A DNA stretch of 64,000 bases from Agrobacterium tumefaciens (GTDB lineage: Bacteria > Pseudomonadota > Alphaproteobacteria > Rhizobiales > Rhizobiaceae), in NCBI RefSeq assembly GCF_000834635.1, contig NZ_JXQV01000008.1, forward strand, positions 1-64,000, in the 5' to 3' direction. Below the pieces are notes generated by a model. It saw only the letters and a list, made by a program, of their open reading frames with translations, did not search any database and was not told the origin of the DNA. Positions 53,435-63,209 of the stretch are shown piece by piece; positions within the stretch are counted from its first letter, which is position 1, and every line of letters starts with the position of its first letter. Position numbers and translations under genes: made by a program.

Positions 53435-55050
53435 GGCTTGTCTCCCGAAAGCTCTGTGTTTTTGCTCGCCGATATCTCGGCAAAAGGCCCAATCGGGCGA
53501 AACTGAATTTTGGCGTTAACCGGAATTTGCCCCGCGAGATCAAGATGATGCTCGGCAACGGCAGCGACAACCGGATAACCGCCCGTCAGCGGGTGATCGG
53601 CCAGAAATAGAACCGGCTGACCGCTGTGGGGTATCTGGATTGCACCGGTTGCTGTGCCTTCACTCGGAAGTTCGGCGCTGTCCTTGCGTTCAAGCGGCGT
53701 GTCACCGGCAAGGCGGATGCCCACGCGGCTGGATTGCGGCGTCACCTGCCAAAGCTGGCTTGTCAACGTCTCTAATCCAGTCTGTGTGAACCAGTCGCTG
53801 CGCGGACCCATGACGACATCGAGCGTCACAACATCATCTTTACCGGGCAGATCAAATGCAGGTGCTTCATTGATCGAAACGCTGGAAAGGCCTGACGTCT
53901 CGTTGCGCAGGTGAATGACCGAACCAGCGGTGACAGCGTCTGGCCCCACCATCGCCAATGTATCGGTTGCAGCACTTCCGAGAACCGCCGAGACGTCAAA
54001 GCCCCCGCGGACGCTGAGATAACAGCGCATACCTTTAACGGGATGCCCAAAGGTCACCACATCACCCGGCTCCAGCGCGATGGGCACGTAGGCAGAACTC
54101 TCGAAACTATAGGCTTCCGATTTAACGGTGATGACGCCAGCGGCACCGGCAATACCGATAACGGCGCGGCTGGTTGCCTTGAAGGAAAAGCCTCCCAGCG
54201 TGATTTCCAGACAGGGCGTATTAACAGGATTGCCGACGATGCGGTTCGCCGCATTGAAAGCGGATTGATCCAGCGCGCCGGAGGCCGATACGCCCTGCCC
54301 CGTTTGCCCGAAACGTCCACGGTCCTGAAACAGAACCGGCATGGGCGCGGCCAGAACCTCGAACCGGGCCGCCTCTAGTTTGGCGGTGGCCTTGGTTGCA
54401 GCAGGCTTTGATTGGGGAACAACGACCTTGCCGCTTTCCTTATCCATATCAAAAAAGCGCACGCGGTAACCTGGCTGGAACAGCGCACCGGGCTCGCGCT
54501 CAATATCCCACATTTTCAGGGGTGTTGTGCCAATAATCTGCCATCCGCCGGGACTGTTTTGCGGGTATACGCCGCTGAAAGCTCCCGCTAGCGCTACCGA
54601 GCCTGCCGGAATCCGCGTGCGCGGACTTTGCCTGCGCGGCACATGCAGGGTGGGATCACCACCAACGAGATAACCGAAGCCCGGCGCAAAACCGCTAAAG
54701 GCAACGGTGAATTCGCTCTGCGTATGCCGCTTGATGACCTCATCAATGCTGAGGCTAGTCAATTCCGCCACATCGGCCAGATCCTCACCATTATAACGCA
54801 CCGGTATTTCTACCAGCTTGTCTGATGGCGCTACCTTCGTGGAGAGATCGCGGGTCGCAATATCAGCCGCCAGTGCCTGCGCGGAGATGATCTCGGGCCG
54901 GAAACGGATCATCAGCGTTCGGGCCGCAGGCACTGTCTCTTCGATGCCTTCAACAGGATGGGCCTGAAGCGAAGCAAACAGCGCAAGCGTCTGATCGAGA
55001 TCGGCAAGCTCAACAAGGATCGTCGTGAGACTGACCGGTAAAAAACGCAT
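53431..55050 (-). CDS. pxpBC: 5-oxoprolinase subunits B and C fused (KipI-KipA, AHS1-AHS2)
   Basis: 539 residues from ATG 55050 (GAGG upstream); the ATG at 55065 lies inside the next gene. Residues ~1-215 are KipI/PxpB ([52 protein letters not shown]). Residues ~235-525 are KipA/PxpC ([27 protein letters not shown] split, [33 protein letters not shown]). In E. coli PxpA, B and C together hydrolyse 5-oxoproline with ATP. Here B and C are one chain, and a biotin carboxylase gene is coupled to it. Confidence 0.92.
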   Translation of the reverse strand: MRFLPVSLTTILVELADLDQTLALFASLQAHPVEGIEETVPAARTLMIRFRPEIISAQALAADIATRDLSTKVAPSDKLVEIPVRYNGEDLADVAELTSLSIDEVIKRHTQSEFTVAFSGFAPGFGYLVGGDPTLHVPRRQSPRTRIPAGSVALAGAFSGVYPQNSPGGWQIIGTTPLKMWDIEREPGALFQPGYRVRFFDMDKESGKVVVPQSKPAATKATAKLEAARFEVLAAPMPVLFQDRGRFGQTGQGVSASGALDQSAFNAANRIVGNPVNTPCLEITLGGFSFKATSRAVIGIAGAAGVITVKSEAYSFESSAYVPIALEPGDVVTFGHPVKGMRCYLSVRGGFDVSAVLGSAATDTLAMVGPDAVTAGSVIHLRNETSGLSSVSINEAPAFDLPGKDDVVTLDVVMGPRSDWFTQTGLETLTSQLWQVTPQSSRVGIRLAGDTPLERKDSAELPSEGTATGAIQIPHSGQPVLFLADHPLTGGYPVVAAVAEHHLDLAGQIPVNAKIQFRPIGPFAEISASKNTELSGDKP

Positions 55051-55057
55051 CTTGTCC

Positions 55058-55867
55058 TCACGCATGATAGGCCGAATCCGGAATGTCGGTAATGAACATG
55101 TGCCCCGGAGAATGGGTAATCGCAAAGGGCACGCCTGACGCCATCACGGCCGCCTGAGGCGTGACGCCACAGGCCCAGAATACCGGCACTTCGCCGGGCT
55201 CAATGCGCACGGCATCGCCAAAATCAGGCTTTGCCAGATCGGCAATGCCAATCTCTTGCGGGGAGCCGACATGAACGGGTGATCCATGAACCGCGGGAAA
55301 CCGACCCGAAATCGTCGCCGCATCGGCCACGCGTCCGGCGGGAATGGGACGCATGGAGACGACCATATTGCCCTTCAACCGCCCTGCCGGACGGCAAGGC
55401 TGGTTGGTCAGATACATCGGCACATTGGACTTGTCCGTCATGTGGCGGATTTCGATGCCAGCCTCGACCATGGGTGTCTCGAACGTAAAGCTGCACCCGA
55501 TCAGAAACGCAACAAGATCGTCGTGCTCTGCCCACGCAGCCGTGGCATCGGCGGTTTCTTCATCCAGTTTGCCATCTCGCCAGATGCGATAGAGCGGCAG
55601 GTCCGTGCGCAGATCGGCATTCGGTGCCAGCAAAGTCGTCGGTGAGCCGGGATCGGATACATCCAGTACCGGGCAGGCTTTGGGGTTGCGCTGCGCATAG
55701 AGCAGAAAATCATAGGCCCAGTCTCGCGGCAAAACGATCATGTTGGCCTGTGTGAAGCCCGGTGCGATGCCGGATGTCGGCGCGACCAGACCATTGCGAT
55801 ACTGGGTGCGTGCAGCGCGCGCCGCATCTGCATTGGTATGCTTAAGATAAGATTTCGGAATGGTCAT
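55058..55867 (-). CDS. DUF1445 putative hydro-lyase (YcsI/D-glutamate cyclase-like)
   Basis: 269 residues from ATG 55867; the frame runs on to 56188 inside the next gene. DUF1445 hallmarks are [73 protein letters not shown] and [13 protein letters not shown] with [12 protein letters not shown]. Mammalian relatives convert D-glutamate to 5-oxo-D-proline, so a role around 5-oxoproline or cyclic amide metabolism is reasonable. It stands between pxpA and the pxpBC fusion, as ycsI does near kipIA in Bacillus. Confidence 0.88.
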   Translation of the reverse strand: MTIPKSYLKHTNADAARAARTQYRNGLVAPTSGIAPGFTQANMIVLPRDWAYDFLLYAQRNPKACPVLDVSDPGSPTTLLAPNADLRTDLPLYRIWRDGKLDEETADATAAWAEHDDLVAFLIGCSFTFETPMVEAGIEIRHMTDKSNVPMYLTNQPCRPAGRLKGNMVVSMRPIPAGRVADAATISGRFPAVHGSPVHVGSPQEIGIADLAKPDFGDAVRIEPGEVPVFWACGVTPQAAVMASGVPFAITHSPGHMFITDIPDSAYHA

Positions 55868-55877
55868 CGCTGGCCCT

Positions 55878-56645
55878 TTACGGCTTTGAGATGAAAGAAC
55901 GGATTTCGATGCCCTCGGCTTCGAAACGCTGCCTGATCTGCTGGGCAATGGCGACGGCTCCGGGGCTATCGCCGTGCACACAGATCGATTGCGCTTCGAT
56001 CCTGATAACGCTGCCATCGATGGCTTCCAATGTGCCGTCTCGCGCAAGTTGCACCATGCGCTGGGCGATCTTGTCAGCATCATGCAGAACGGCGCCCGCT
56101 TCGCGGCGGGACACGAGTTGGCCATCTGGCGTGTAGGCTCGATCCGCGAAGGCCTCGGCAACAACCGTAAGGCCTGACTGACGCGCAAGTTCTAAAATGG
56201 GAGCATTGGCGAGACCCATCAGGACGAGGGATGGATCAACGGCCTTGATGGCATCAATCACGGCCTGACCCTGCACAGCATCATTGGCAATGCGGTTGTA
56301 AAGCGCGCCATGCGGCTTGACGTAACGAACGGATGTCCCCGCCGATTGCGCCAGACCCTTCAACGCACCGATCTGATAGATAACGTCGGCCATCAGGTCT
56401 TCGCGCGTAACATCCAGATCGCGGCGGCCGAAGCCGACGCGGTCCGGATAGGATACATGGGCTCCCACGACGACATTTTTCTCGGCAGCGGCCTTCACCG
56501 TGCGGAAAATGCCCGCCGGATCGCCCGCATGAAAACCGCAGGCAATGTTGGCACTGGAAACGACTGCCAGCATGGCTGCATCATCCCCCATGGCCCACGC
56601 GCCGTAGCCCTCGCCAAGATCGCTGTTCAAATCGATGGAAGCCAT
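55878..56645 (-). CDS. pxpA: 5-oxoprolinase subunit A (LamB/YcsF family)
   Basis: 255 residues from ATG 56645 with AAGGAG upstream. The signature [17 protein letters not shown], the metal-binding [10 protein letters not shown] and [41 protein letters not shown] and [11 protein letters not shown] cover the whole family. PxpA is the third component of ATP-dependent 5-oxoprolinase in the cytoplasm. It lies 13 bases after the transporter gene and 10 before the DUF1445 gene, in one operon. Confidence 0.94.
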   Translation of the reverse strand: MASIDLNSDLGEGYGAWAMGDDAAMLAVVSSANIACGFHAGDPAGIFRTVKAAAEKNVVVGAHVSYPDRVGFGRRDLDVTREDLMADVIYQIGALKGLAQSAGTSVRYVKPHGALYNRIANDAVQGQAVIDAIKAVDPSLVLMGLANAPILELARQSGLTVVAEAFADRAYTPDGQLVSRREAGAVLHDADKIAQRMVQLARDGTLEAIDGSVIRIEAQSICVHGDSPGAVAIAQQIRQRFEAEGIEIRSFISKP

Positions 56646-56658
56646 GTTTGTGTTCTCC

Positions 56659-57906
56659 TTATGCGGCTGAGAAGAGCAGAGCGAAAATCGGCCCGATCGA
56701 CTTGTAGCCCATATACCAGGTGAGTGCGCAGACGATAACGCCGAGCGCCAGAAGCCAGCGCGGATAGCGATAACCGGCCATAAGATCAGAGCGCGCCCAG
56801 GCAGCATAGACAAAGATCGACAGGCCGATGGGCAGGATGAGACCGTTCAATCCGCCAACGAAGACCAGCATCTGCGCTGGAGGTGTCGTTATGACCACAT
56901 AGAAGAACAGGGAGACCGCGATGAAAATGACAGTCGCAATGTTGCGAGCGCGTTCACTGATGTCCTGCTTGAAAACGGTAATGAAGGAAACCGACGTATA
57001 GGCGGCACCGATCACCGAAGTAATGGCCGCAGCCCACAGAACGACGCCGAAGATGCGCAAGCCGATATCGCCCGCAGCGGCCTGGAAAGCCTGAGCAGCA
57101 GGGTTTGCACCCTTGCCCGACACATCAATAACAACGCCGCTAGCGACCACACCGAGAATGGCAAGGAACAGAACGTAGCGCATGACGCCGGTGACCGCGA
57201 TACCCGTGAGTGCTGCACGGTTGACGGCACCGAGATTTTCAACGCCGACCATGCCCTTATCGAGTAGGCGATGAGCGCCGGAATAGGTGATGTAACCACC
57301 GACAGTGCCGCCAACAATCGTCGTGATGGTCGCGAAATCGATAGTGGAAGGCAGGAATGTCTGGAAAAGGGCATCACCAACAGGCGGGCCAGAAACAAAG
57401 GCAACATAGACCGTCAGAACGATCATCAGGATGCCTGCGAAAATGATGAACCTGTCGACAGCCATGCCTGCGCGTTTCGACAAGAATATGCCGATGGCCA
57501 GAAGCGCGCTCAGCGCACCGCCCAGCTTCGGATCCAGGCCAAGCATGGCGTTAAGGCCGAGACCCGAACCGCCAATATTGCCGATATTGAAAAACAAGCC
57601 ACCAACAATCACGAGAACAGCGAGCACATATCCCGAACCCGGTATCGCCGCGTTCGCGATGTCGGAAGCGCGCATGCGCGTCAGCGTGACGATTCTCCAG
57701 ATGTTCAGCTGAACAACGAAATCAATCACGATGGAGGCCAGAATGGCAAAGGCAAAAGCCGCGCCGAGCTTGGTGGTGAATGTTGCGGTCTGCGTGATGA
57801 AACCGGGACCGATGGCCGAGGTCGCCATCAAAAAGACGGCTGCGGTCAGAGACGCTCGTCGGGATTTAACGAACTCGGCACTTTGAGCTATTTTTGTAGG
57901 CTCCAT
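56659..57906 (-). CDS. NRAMP-like transporter (YcsG type)
   Basis: 415 residues from ATG 57906 with AAGGAGAAAA upstream. About eleven membrane segments. It opens with [27 protein letters not shown], in the place where metal-transporting NRAMPs have DPGN; that motif is absent here. YcsG-like proteins of this kind sit beside LamB/YcsF genes in many bacteria. The missing metal-site motif and the gene context suggest it imports the organic substrate of the pathway rather than Mn or Fe (inference). It is the first gene of the pxp operon. Confidence 0.85.
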   Translation of the reverse strand: MEPTKIAQSAEFVKSRRASLTAAVFLMATSAIGPGFITQTATFTTKLGAAFAFAILASIVIDFVVQLNIWRIVTLTRMRASDIANAAIPGSGYVLAVLVIVGGLFFNIGNIGGSGLGLNAMLGLDPKLGGALSALLAIGIFLSKRAGMAVDRFIIFAGILMIVLTVYVAFVSGPPVGDALFQTFLPSTIDFATITTIVGGTVGGYITYSGAHRLLDKGMVGVENLGAVNRAALTGIAVTGVMRYVLFLAILGVVASGVVIDVSGKGANPAAQAFQAAAGDIGLRIFGVVLWAAAITSVIGAAYTSVSFITVFKQDISERARNIATVIFIAVSLFFYVVITTPPAQMLVFVGGLNGLILPIGLSIFVYAAWARSDLMAGYRYPRWLLALGVIVCALTWYMGYKSIGPIFALLFSAA

Positions 57907-57981
57907 GGATTTTCTCCTTAGCGCATCCGCCCCTCGCGGATACTTTAAAGCAACTTTGGCGGCATCTACAAAATTGTCAAC

Positions 57982-57994
57982 ATTGTTGAACAAT
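57982..57994. promoter_or_regulatory. Candidate operator between the pxp operon and its GntR gene
   Basis: ATTGTT-G-AACAAT, a perfect 13-base palindrome 76 bases before the transporter start and 150 bases before the GntR start. Short AT-rich dyads of this kind are typical of GntR dimers. The rest of 57907-58143 shows no ORF or other repeat. Confidence 0.5.
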
Positions 57995-58143
57995 AAAATT
58001 ATATCGTTCTTTCATTCTGCGCAATTTTTGGCACCTTTGGCGCGAAACTAAGCATCATTTTTATCTCCGTTGCCATGTTTTTGTGATATTGCAGCCGGCA
58101 TCAGCGGTGCGTGAGACGCCGCCATTGGGACAATGGACTGCGA

Positions 58144-58815
58144 ATGAACGGCCACCAGGACAACACCGTGATGGAATCACTGCCGCTAGCGGATCGGGTA
58201 GCACGGGATATCCGCGATCTCCTGATCACGGGGGCATTGGTGCCAGGGCAGAGGCTTTCCGAAGCGGCCTTCAGCGAACGCCTTGACGTCTCCCGAAATT
58301 CGCTGCGCGAAGCCTTCCGGCTGCTGACAAAAGACGGCCTGTTGCGGCATGAAGCCAATCGCGGTGTTTTCGTTTCGACGCCTAGCACGGACCAGATCAT
58401 CGATATCTACCGCGTAAGACGCATGTTGGAATGCGGCGCACTGCGTCAAGCTTGGCCGAAACATCCTGCGACCACCACCATGCGTGATGCGGTTGAGGCG
58501 GCCAAGCTCCACCGCGAGCGGCAGGAGTGGCGGGAGGTTGGCAGTGCCAATATGAAATTTCATGCCGCCGTCATTGATCTTTCCGACAGCAGTAGGCTCA
58601 GCGATTTCTATGCGCGCGTTGCCGCCGAACTGCGCCTGAGCTTTGGGCTATTGAACGACCCGGAGCAGCTGCATTCTCCCTTCGTGGACATGAATGAGCA
58701 GATACTGGGCCTGGTGATGAAAGGAAAAGTTGAGGATGCGGCCACACAAATGGACCTCTATCTGAACCTTTCAGAGCGCACTGTGCTGAAGGCACTGGAA
58801 CGCGCCGGAAAGTGA
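58144..58815 (+). CDS. GntR-family (FCD) regulator of the pxp locus
   Basis: 223 residues from ATG 58144; GTG 58111, GTG 58168 and ATG 58171 are alternatives and no ribosome site decides clearly. The winged helix shows LADRVARDIRDLLITGALVPGQRLSEAAFSERLDVSRNSLREAF in short blocks, then LRHEANRGVFV. The FCD domain has IIDIYRVRRMLECGALRQ and SANMKFHAAVIDLSDSSRL. It is divergent from the pxp operon, with a palindrome in the shared promoter region. In Bacillus the kip locus uses an IclR regulator (KipR), so the regulator type differs here. Confidence 0.85.
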   Translation: MNGHQDNTVMESLPLADRVARDIRDLLITGALVPGQRLSEAAFSERLDVSRNSLREAFRLLTKDGLLRHEANRGVFVSTPSTDQIIDIYRVRRMLECGALRQAWPKHPATTTMRDAVEAAKLHRERQEWREVGSANMKFHAAVIDLSDSSRLSDFYARVAAELRLSFGLLNDPEQLHSPFVDMNEQILGLVMKGKVEDAATQMDLYLNLSERTVLKALERAGK

Positions 58816-58948
58816 CCGGATAAAAACCGCACGTGGATACCACACTAACAGTGGAAAGCCGCGCAGCATTGTGCCATGACGAAACCAATTACGCGGCCGA
58901 AGGCGCCAAATCTGCGTCATGACCGCTGCCATGTGGAATGAGTGCATT

Positions 58949-59824
58949 ATGCAGGACAATACCAACGGCTCCGTCATCGTCATTTCCAGCCACGTGATGC
59001 GTGGTTCTGTCGGCAACCGTGCAGTCGTGTTTGGGCTCGAGACTTTAGGCTTTCCAGTCTGGGCCGTTCCCACCATCGTCATGCCCTGGCACCCCGGCCA
59101 TGGACCATCGACCCGTCTGCGGTTCGACAATGCCGAATTTGATTCCGCGATGAAGGATTTGGCGACATCGAAATGGTCCGGTGAAGTGCGCGCAATCCTC
59201 ACCGGTTATTTCGGAAGCGCTGAGCAGGTGCGCTCCGTCGCGCGGCTGATCCGCGACATGAGACGAGCAAACCCCGATCTCATCTATGTTTGCGATCCTG
59301 TTATGGGCGACAAGGGTGGGCTATACATACCGCAGGAAACCGCACAGGCCATCCGGGATGAATTGATACCGCTTGCCACAGTTTCCACGCCAAACAGATA
59401 TGAACTGGCGTGGATGAGCGGTGCCGAGCTTGAGACAAACAATGAAATCATCGATGCGGCCTTGGCGCTCGGTCCTGCGAAAATGCTTGTTACATCGGCC
59501 GTTCCGATGACGGTTGGCGGGATAGGCAACCTTTTCCTCAGCGGTCGTCATGCGCTTCTTGCCGAACATCGTGCAATTGAGAACGTTCCTAACGGTCTTG
59601 GCGACCTCCTTTCGGCACTTTTCCTAGCTCGGCTACTGCAGGGACTAGACGATGAAAAAGCGCTGCAACTGGCAACTGCAAGCGTTTTTGAGGTTCTCGC
59701 GCGCACGATGAAAAGAGGATCGAACGAACTGACGCTGGAGACCGATGCGTCCAGTCTTTCCACACCTATGGCCATGGTGCAGATGCGCCATCTCTTGCAT
59801 CCATCCCGCAGCAAGCGCAAATAA
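58949..59824 (+). CDS. pdxY: Pyridoxal kinase PdxY
   Basis: 291 residues from ATG 58949, with GGAATGAG upstream; an in-frame ATG at 58919 adds ten residues but lacks a ribosome site. Ribokinase-like fold: VIVISSHVMRGSVGNRAVVFGLETLGF at the start, MPWHPGHGPSTRL, YVCDPVMGDKGGLY, STPNRYELAWMSG and the anion-hole/catalytic NGLGDLLSALFLARLL, where most family members have GTGD. It phosphorylates pyridoxal in vitamin B6 salvage. The T-to-L change in the GTGD motif is notable but the Asp is kept. Confidence 0.88.
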   Translation: MQDNTNGSVIVISSHVMRGSVGNRAVVFGLETLGFPVWAVPTIVMPWHPGHGPSTRLRFDNAEFDSAMKDLATSKWSGEVRAILTGYFGSAEQVRSVARLIRDMRRANPDLIYVCDPVMGDKGGLYIPQETAQAIRDELIPLATVSTPNRYELAWMSGAELETNNEIIDAALALGPAKMLVTSAVPMTVGGIGNLFLSGRHALLAEHRAIENVPNGLGDLLSALFLARLLQGLDDEKALQLATASVFEVLARTMKRGSNELTLETDASSLSTPMAMVQMRHLLHPSRSKRK

Positions 59825-59899
59825 CGGATCGTCACGTAGGATTTTCAACACGCCGCGCTTCTCTGCGAGCCTGGCCCAGCAAAACGGTACTGCGTCATC

Positions 59900-60535
59900 A
59901 TGAAAGATTTTCCTGACTACCTCCTCAATGGCTACAAGAACTTCATGAGCGGTCGCTACACCGATGAGCGTGAACGCTACCGCGCATTGGCGGACACCGG
60001 GCAAAAGCCGCAAACGTTGATCATTGCCTGTTGTGACTCCCGTTCAGCGCCGGAAACCATTTTTGACTGCGGACCGGGAGAGCTGTTTGTGGTGCGAAAT
60101 GTCGCCAACATGGTTCCGCCCTATGAGCCTGACGGTCAATACCACTCGACGTCTGCTGCCGTTGAATATGCGGTGCAGGTCCTCAAGGTAAAAGACATTG
60201 TCGTCATGGGCCATGGCCGTTGCGGCGGCATACAGGCGGCGCTCGATCCGAACCTCGAACCCTTGTCGCCCGGCGATTTCATTGGCAAGTGGATGAACAT
60301 GGTCAAGTCCGCTGCCGAGCAGATCCAAAGCAACGACGTGATGACCTCGGGTGAAAGACAAACGGCTATGGAGCGGGTTTCCATTCGCAATTCCATCAGC
60401 AACCTGCGCGCATTTCCTTTCGTCAAGGCACAGGAAGCCGCCGGCAAGGTCAAGCTGCACGGTGCATGGTTCGATATCTCGACCGGGGAATTGTGGGTGA
60501 TGGACAGCAAGACAGGCGACTTCCGCCGTCCGTGA
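59900..60535 (+). CDS. Beta-class carbonic anhydrase
   Basis: 211 residues. Zinc ligands are C44 (in CCDSR, with D46 and R48 as the catalytic dyad) and the H105-x2-C108 pair in GHGRCGG. Other family blocks are GELFVVRNVANMVPPYEPD and STSAAVEYAVQVLKVKDIVVMG. It interconverts CO2 and bicarbonate in the cytoplasm and supports growth in air by supplying bicarbonate to carboxylases. It stands alone, with terminator hairpins directly after it. Confidence 0.96.
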   Translation: MKDFPDYLLNGYKNFMSGRYTDERERYRALADTGQKPQTLIIACCDSRSAPETIFDCGPGELFVVRNVANMVPPYEPDGQYHSTSAAVEYAVQVLKVKDIVVMGHGRCGGIQAALDPNLEPLSPGDFIGKWMNMVKSAAEQIQSNDVMTSGERQTAMERVSIRNSISNLRAFPFVKAQEAAGKVKLHGAWFDISTGELWVMDSKTGDFRRP

Positions 60536-60545
60536 CCTCTGAAAC

Positions 60546-60573
60546 AAAGTCCGAGGCACACTCGGACTTTAAG
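60546..60573 (+). terminator. Terminator after the carbonic anhydrase gene
   Basis: AAAGTCCGAG (60546-60555) and CTCGGACTTT (60561-60570) form a 10-base-pair stem with loop GCACA. The T-run is short. Confidence 0.65.
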
Positions 60574-60597
60574 CCTTGATGGCACTCCAAAACGACG

Positions 60598-60628
60598 AAT
60601 GACCGCACACATGCGCGGTCATTCCTTT
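60598..60628. terminator. Bidirectional terminator between convergent genes
   Basis: AATGACCGC (60598-60606) and GCGGTCATT (60615-60623), 8-base loop; followed by CCTTTCT on the plus strand and by CGTCGTTTT on the minus strand, so it can serve both carbonic anhydrase and the lytic transglycosylase. Confidence 0.65.
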
Positions 60629-60665
60629 CTCGGAGGCGATGAGATCGCCTTGATATCTCTAAGGA

Positions 60666-61481
60666 TTATTGGCCGTCGATGGCCTTGCCGATGAAGGCGA
60701 TGGACTGCTGATAGACGCTTGCAGCGTTCCATCCCTGAATGGCGGTGTAGTTTGTCTGGCCCTGCTGGTAACCAGCGCCACGCTGCCAACCGTGACCGAC
60801 AAGGAAGTTGGCGGTCGAAGCGAGAGCGTCGGCTCGCGAACCAACCAGATCAATGTGGCCATTGCGGTCGAAATCGACGCCATAACGCACGACGTTGAGA
60901 GGCAGGAACTGCGTTTGGCCGATTTCGCCATGTGCCGCGCCCTTGGCGGTGGAGCTCAGATCACCGCTTCCGACCAGTTTCAACGCAGCATAAAGCTGTT
61001 CGGTGAAATATTCGGAACGACGGCAGTCATAGGACAGCGTCGCCACGGCGGACATGGTGTGCTGATTTCCAAGGAAAGCGCCAAAGCCGGTTTCCATGCC
61101 CCAAATGGCGAGCAGCGGGCCAGCGGGAACGCCATAGGCGCGTTCAATATTGGCAAAAAGCGCTGCGTTGTTCTTCTTCATGGCCTTGCCACGAGAGATA
61201 ATCGCCTGACCACCGCGCTTTTGCATGAACTGATCGAACGAAAGCTTGAAACTGTGCTGACCACGGTCTGCACGGATCGTTGCCTGATTGTAGGAGACAC
61301 TCGAGAATGCACGATCCAGAACCGATGGGCTGACGCCCCTGCCCGCAGCTTCCTGCTTGAATGCGCCGACCCAGGCATCAAAGCCCGCAGAAGTATTACC
61401 GCACTGCGCCGCCATAGCCGACGTTGCCGCCATTGCGGAAACCATAACTACGCCAACGGAAAAAGCTTTTAGTGCCCGCAT
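60666..61481 (-). CDS. Lytic murein transglycosylase (MltB family)
   Basis: 271 residues. Signal peptide MRALKAFSVGVVMVSAMAAT..AMA followed by AQCG; no lipobox, so a soluble periplasmic form. The catalytic region is GVPAGPLLAIWGMETGFGAF with the Glu of METGFG. It is followed by MSAVATLSYDCRRSEYFTEQLYAAL and the family blocks AAHGEIGQTQFLPLNVVRYGVDFD and WQRGAGY. It cleaves peptidoglycan to 1,6-anhydro-muropeptides. Monocistronic between terminators. Confidence 0.93.
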   Translation of the reverse strand: MRALKAFSVGVVMVSAMAATSAMAAQCGNTSAGFDAWVGAFKQEAAGRGVSPSVLDRAFSSVSYNQATIRADRGQHSFKLSFDQFMQKRGGQAIISRGKAMKKNNAALFANIERAYGVPAGPLLAIWGMETGFGAFLGNQHTMSAVATLSYDCRRSEYFTEQLYAALKLVGSGDLSSTAKGAAHGEIGQTQFLPLNVVRYGVDFDRNGHIDLVGSRADALASTANFLVGHGWQRGAGYQQGQTNYTAIQGWNAASVYQQSIAFIGKAIDGQ

Positions 61482-61614
61482 CAGAATTTGCCTTCAAAGT
61501 TTTTGGGTTCGCGCCCTAACTCGGTCACCACTTGACTGAGATGTATGGCTTTCAGCCTGCCTGCTGACATCAAAACCGGCAAATAAACAGCCCGTGATGA
61601 ACAGTTTGTCTGAA

Positions 61615-61648
61615 AACCCGTCCATTCCCACAGTGGAATGGGCGGGTT
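61615..61648 (-). terminator. Terminator after asd
   Basis: AACCCGTCCATTCC (61615-61628) pairs with GGAATGGGCGGGTT (61635-61648) as 14 base pairs with one G-T pair and a 6-base loop. On the minus strand it ends in TTTTC, 27 bases past the asd stop. Confidence 0.75.
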
Positions 61649-61675
61649 ATAGTTAACATTTGTTAAAAAATAGTA

Positions 61676-62707
61676 TCAAGCCGCAGTGCGGGGCTTGATG
61701 AGGCCACGATTGACCAGAAGCTCGGCGATCTGGATAGCATTCAGAGCCGCGCCCTTGCGCAAGTTGTCGGATACGACCCAGATGTTGAGACCGTTTTCAA
61801 CAGTCGCGTCTTCGCGAATGCGCGAAATGAACGTGGCATCTTCGCCAGCGCATTCAACCGGCGTGATGTATCCGCCATTCTCATGCTTGTCGATGACTTG
61901 GCAGCCGGGTGCTTCACGCAGAATATCACGCGCCTGATCCGCTGTGATTTCGTTTTCGAACTCGATGTTCACGGATTCAGAATGCCCGATGAAAACCGGA
62001 ACGCGCACGGCTGTGCATGTAACCTTGATCTTCGGGTCCAGCATCTTCTTCGTTTCAGCGAGAACCTTCCACTCTTCCTTCGTGTATCCATCTTCCATGA
62101 ACACATCGATGTGCGGAATGACGTTGAAGGCGATGCGCTTGGTGAACTTCTTCGTTTCGACAGGATCGGCAACAAATACCGCACGTGTCTGCTGGAAAAG
62201 CTCGTCCATACCTTCCTTGCCGGCACCGGACACGGACTGATAGGTCGAAATGACGACGCGCTTGATAGTCGCCGCATCATGCAAAGGCTTCAGGGCAACA
62301 ACGAGTTGGGCCGTGGAGCAATTCGGGTTTGCAATGATATTGCGCTTGCGGAAGCCTTCGATAGCGTCAGCATTCACCTCTGGAACGATCAGTGGAACGT
62401 CCTGATCATAGCGCCATGCGGAAGAGTTATCGATGACGACGCAGCCCTGCGCGCCGATCTTCGGAGACCACTTCTTCGATACATCGCCACCAGCAGACAT
62501 CAGGCAAATATCGGTGTCGGAAAAATCGTAGTTCTCCATATTGGAGACCTTCAGCGTGCGGTCACCGTAGGACACTTCCGTGCCCTGGCTGCGAGCCGAC
62601 GCCAGGGCGACAACTTCATCGGCCGGGAACCCGCGCTCAGCCAGAATATTGAGCATTTCACGACCGACATTGCCGGTAGCGCCTGCGATTGCAACTTTGA
62701 AACCCAT
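61676..62707 (-). CDS. asd: Aspartate-semialdehyde dehydrogenase
   Basis: 343 residues from ATG 62707 (GAGAG upstream); a TTG two codons earlier is not needed. The NADP-binding start is FKVAIAGATGNVGREMLNIL. The active-site Cys is in IIANPNCSTAQLVVALKPLHDA, with SGAGKEGMDEL and RVPVFIGHSESVNIEFE. It makes aspartate semialdehyde for lysine, diaminopimelate, threonine and methionine. Single gene with its own terminator. Confidence 0.97.
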   Translation of the reverse strand: MGFKVAIAGATGNVGREMLNILAERGFPADEVVALASARSQGTEVSYGDRTLKVSNMENYDFSDTDICLMSAGGDVSKKWSPKIGAQGCVVIDNSSAWRYDQDVPLIVPEVNADAIEGFRKRNIIANPNCSTAQLVVALKPLHDAATIKRVVISTYQSVSGAGKEGMDELFQQTRAVFVADPVETKKFTKRIAFNVIPHIDVFMEDGYTKEEWKVLAETKKMLDPKIKVTCTAVRVPVFIGHSESVNIEFENEITADQARDILREAPGCQVIDKHENGGYITPVECAGEDATFISRIREDATVENGLNIWVVSDNLRKGAALNAIQIAELLVNRGLIKPRTAA

Positions 62708-63209
62708 GATCAAGCTCTCTTTCTACCTCTCCTCGTTTTTGGTGAGGGGGAACCCGCAATCCTGCGGCTTCCTTCTTCCCCGACCAAACCGGGGAGAGAG
62801 CGGTGGGCCAGAGACGTCAGACGGTTTTAATCGTCGTTTTGGCCGTAATTCGGATGGAGTAGGCAAGGCGCGACCGATCACCGGCAAACTCTGCCGGGTT
62901 ATGCATGACAGTCATGTCTGTGACATGTCTCATCAAAATCGTGCTCCTTTTCTCGGCAAAGCTATTATGGTGTTTGCATTTCCTGTCAAGCGCAAACACG
63001 CGGCAATTTGGTCTGCCAACGCGTTGGCGCGCCATGCTACGTTCGATTTCAGGCCGGCCTGGATTAGACTAAAGTCATAAGCCAAAAGGATCGCTCTTCC
63101 TTTCGTTCATTTTCTGCCACTCTGTGTTCAGGTGCATCGTGCCGCAAGGGCAGTCCGGGGGAGTCGGACTGTTGCGATGTGTCACTCATCGATCTGTGGA
63201 GGACAGAAA
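62708..63209. other. Intergenic region between asd and the MHS transporter, with nested palindromes
   Basis: 502 bases. Two perfect palindromes overlap: CATGAC-A-GTCATG (62904-62916) and CATGTC-TGT-GACATG (62913-62927), next to a CCGGC/GCCGG hairpin (62881-62897). A further hairpin, CAGTCCG (63151-63157) with CGGACTG (63165-63171), lies 39 bases before the transporter start. Near 62735-62805 the segments GGTGAGGGGG and CCCCGACCAAACCGGGG resemble remnants of rhizobial intergenic repeats. ORFs here have no ribosome site. Confidence 0.5.

Noticed and set aside
60669..61472. 267-codon frame antisense to the lytic transglycosylase
   Set aside because: Covers almost exactly the same bases as a gene with signal peptide and catalytic motif; no features of its own.
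62817..63035. 72-codon minus-strand ORF upstream of asd
   Set aside because: No ribosome site, covers the palindrome array, no recognisable motif; the plus strand is open here too.
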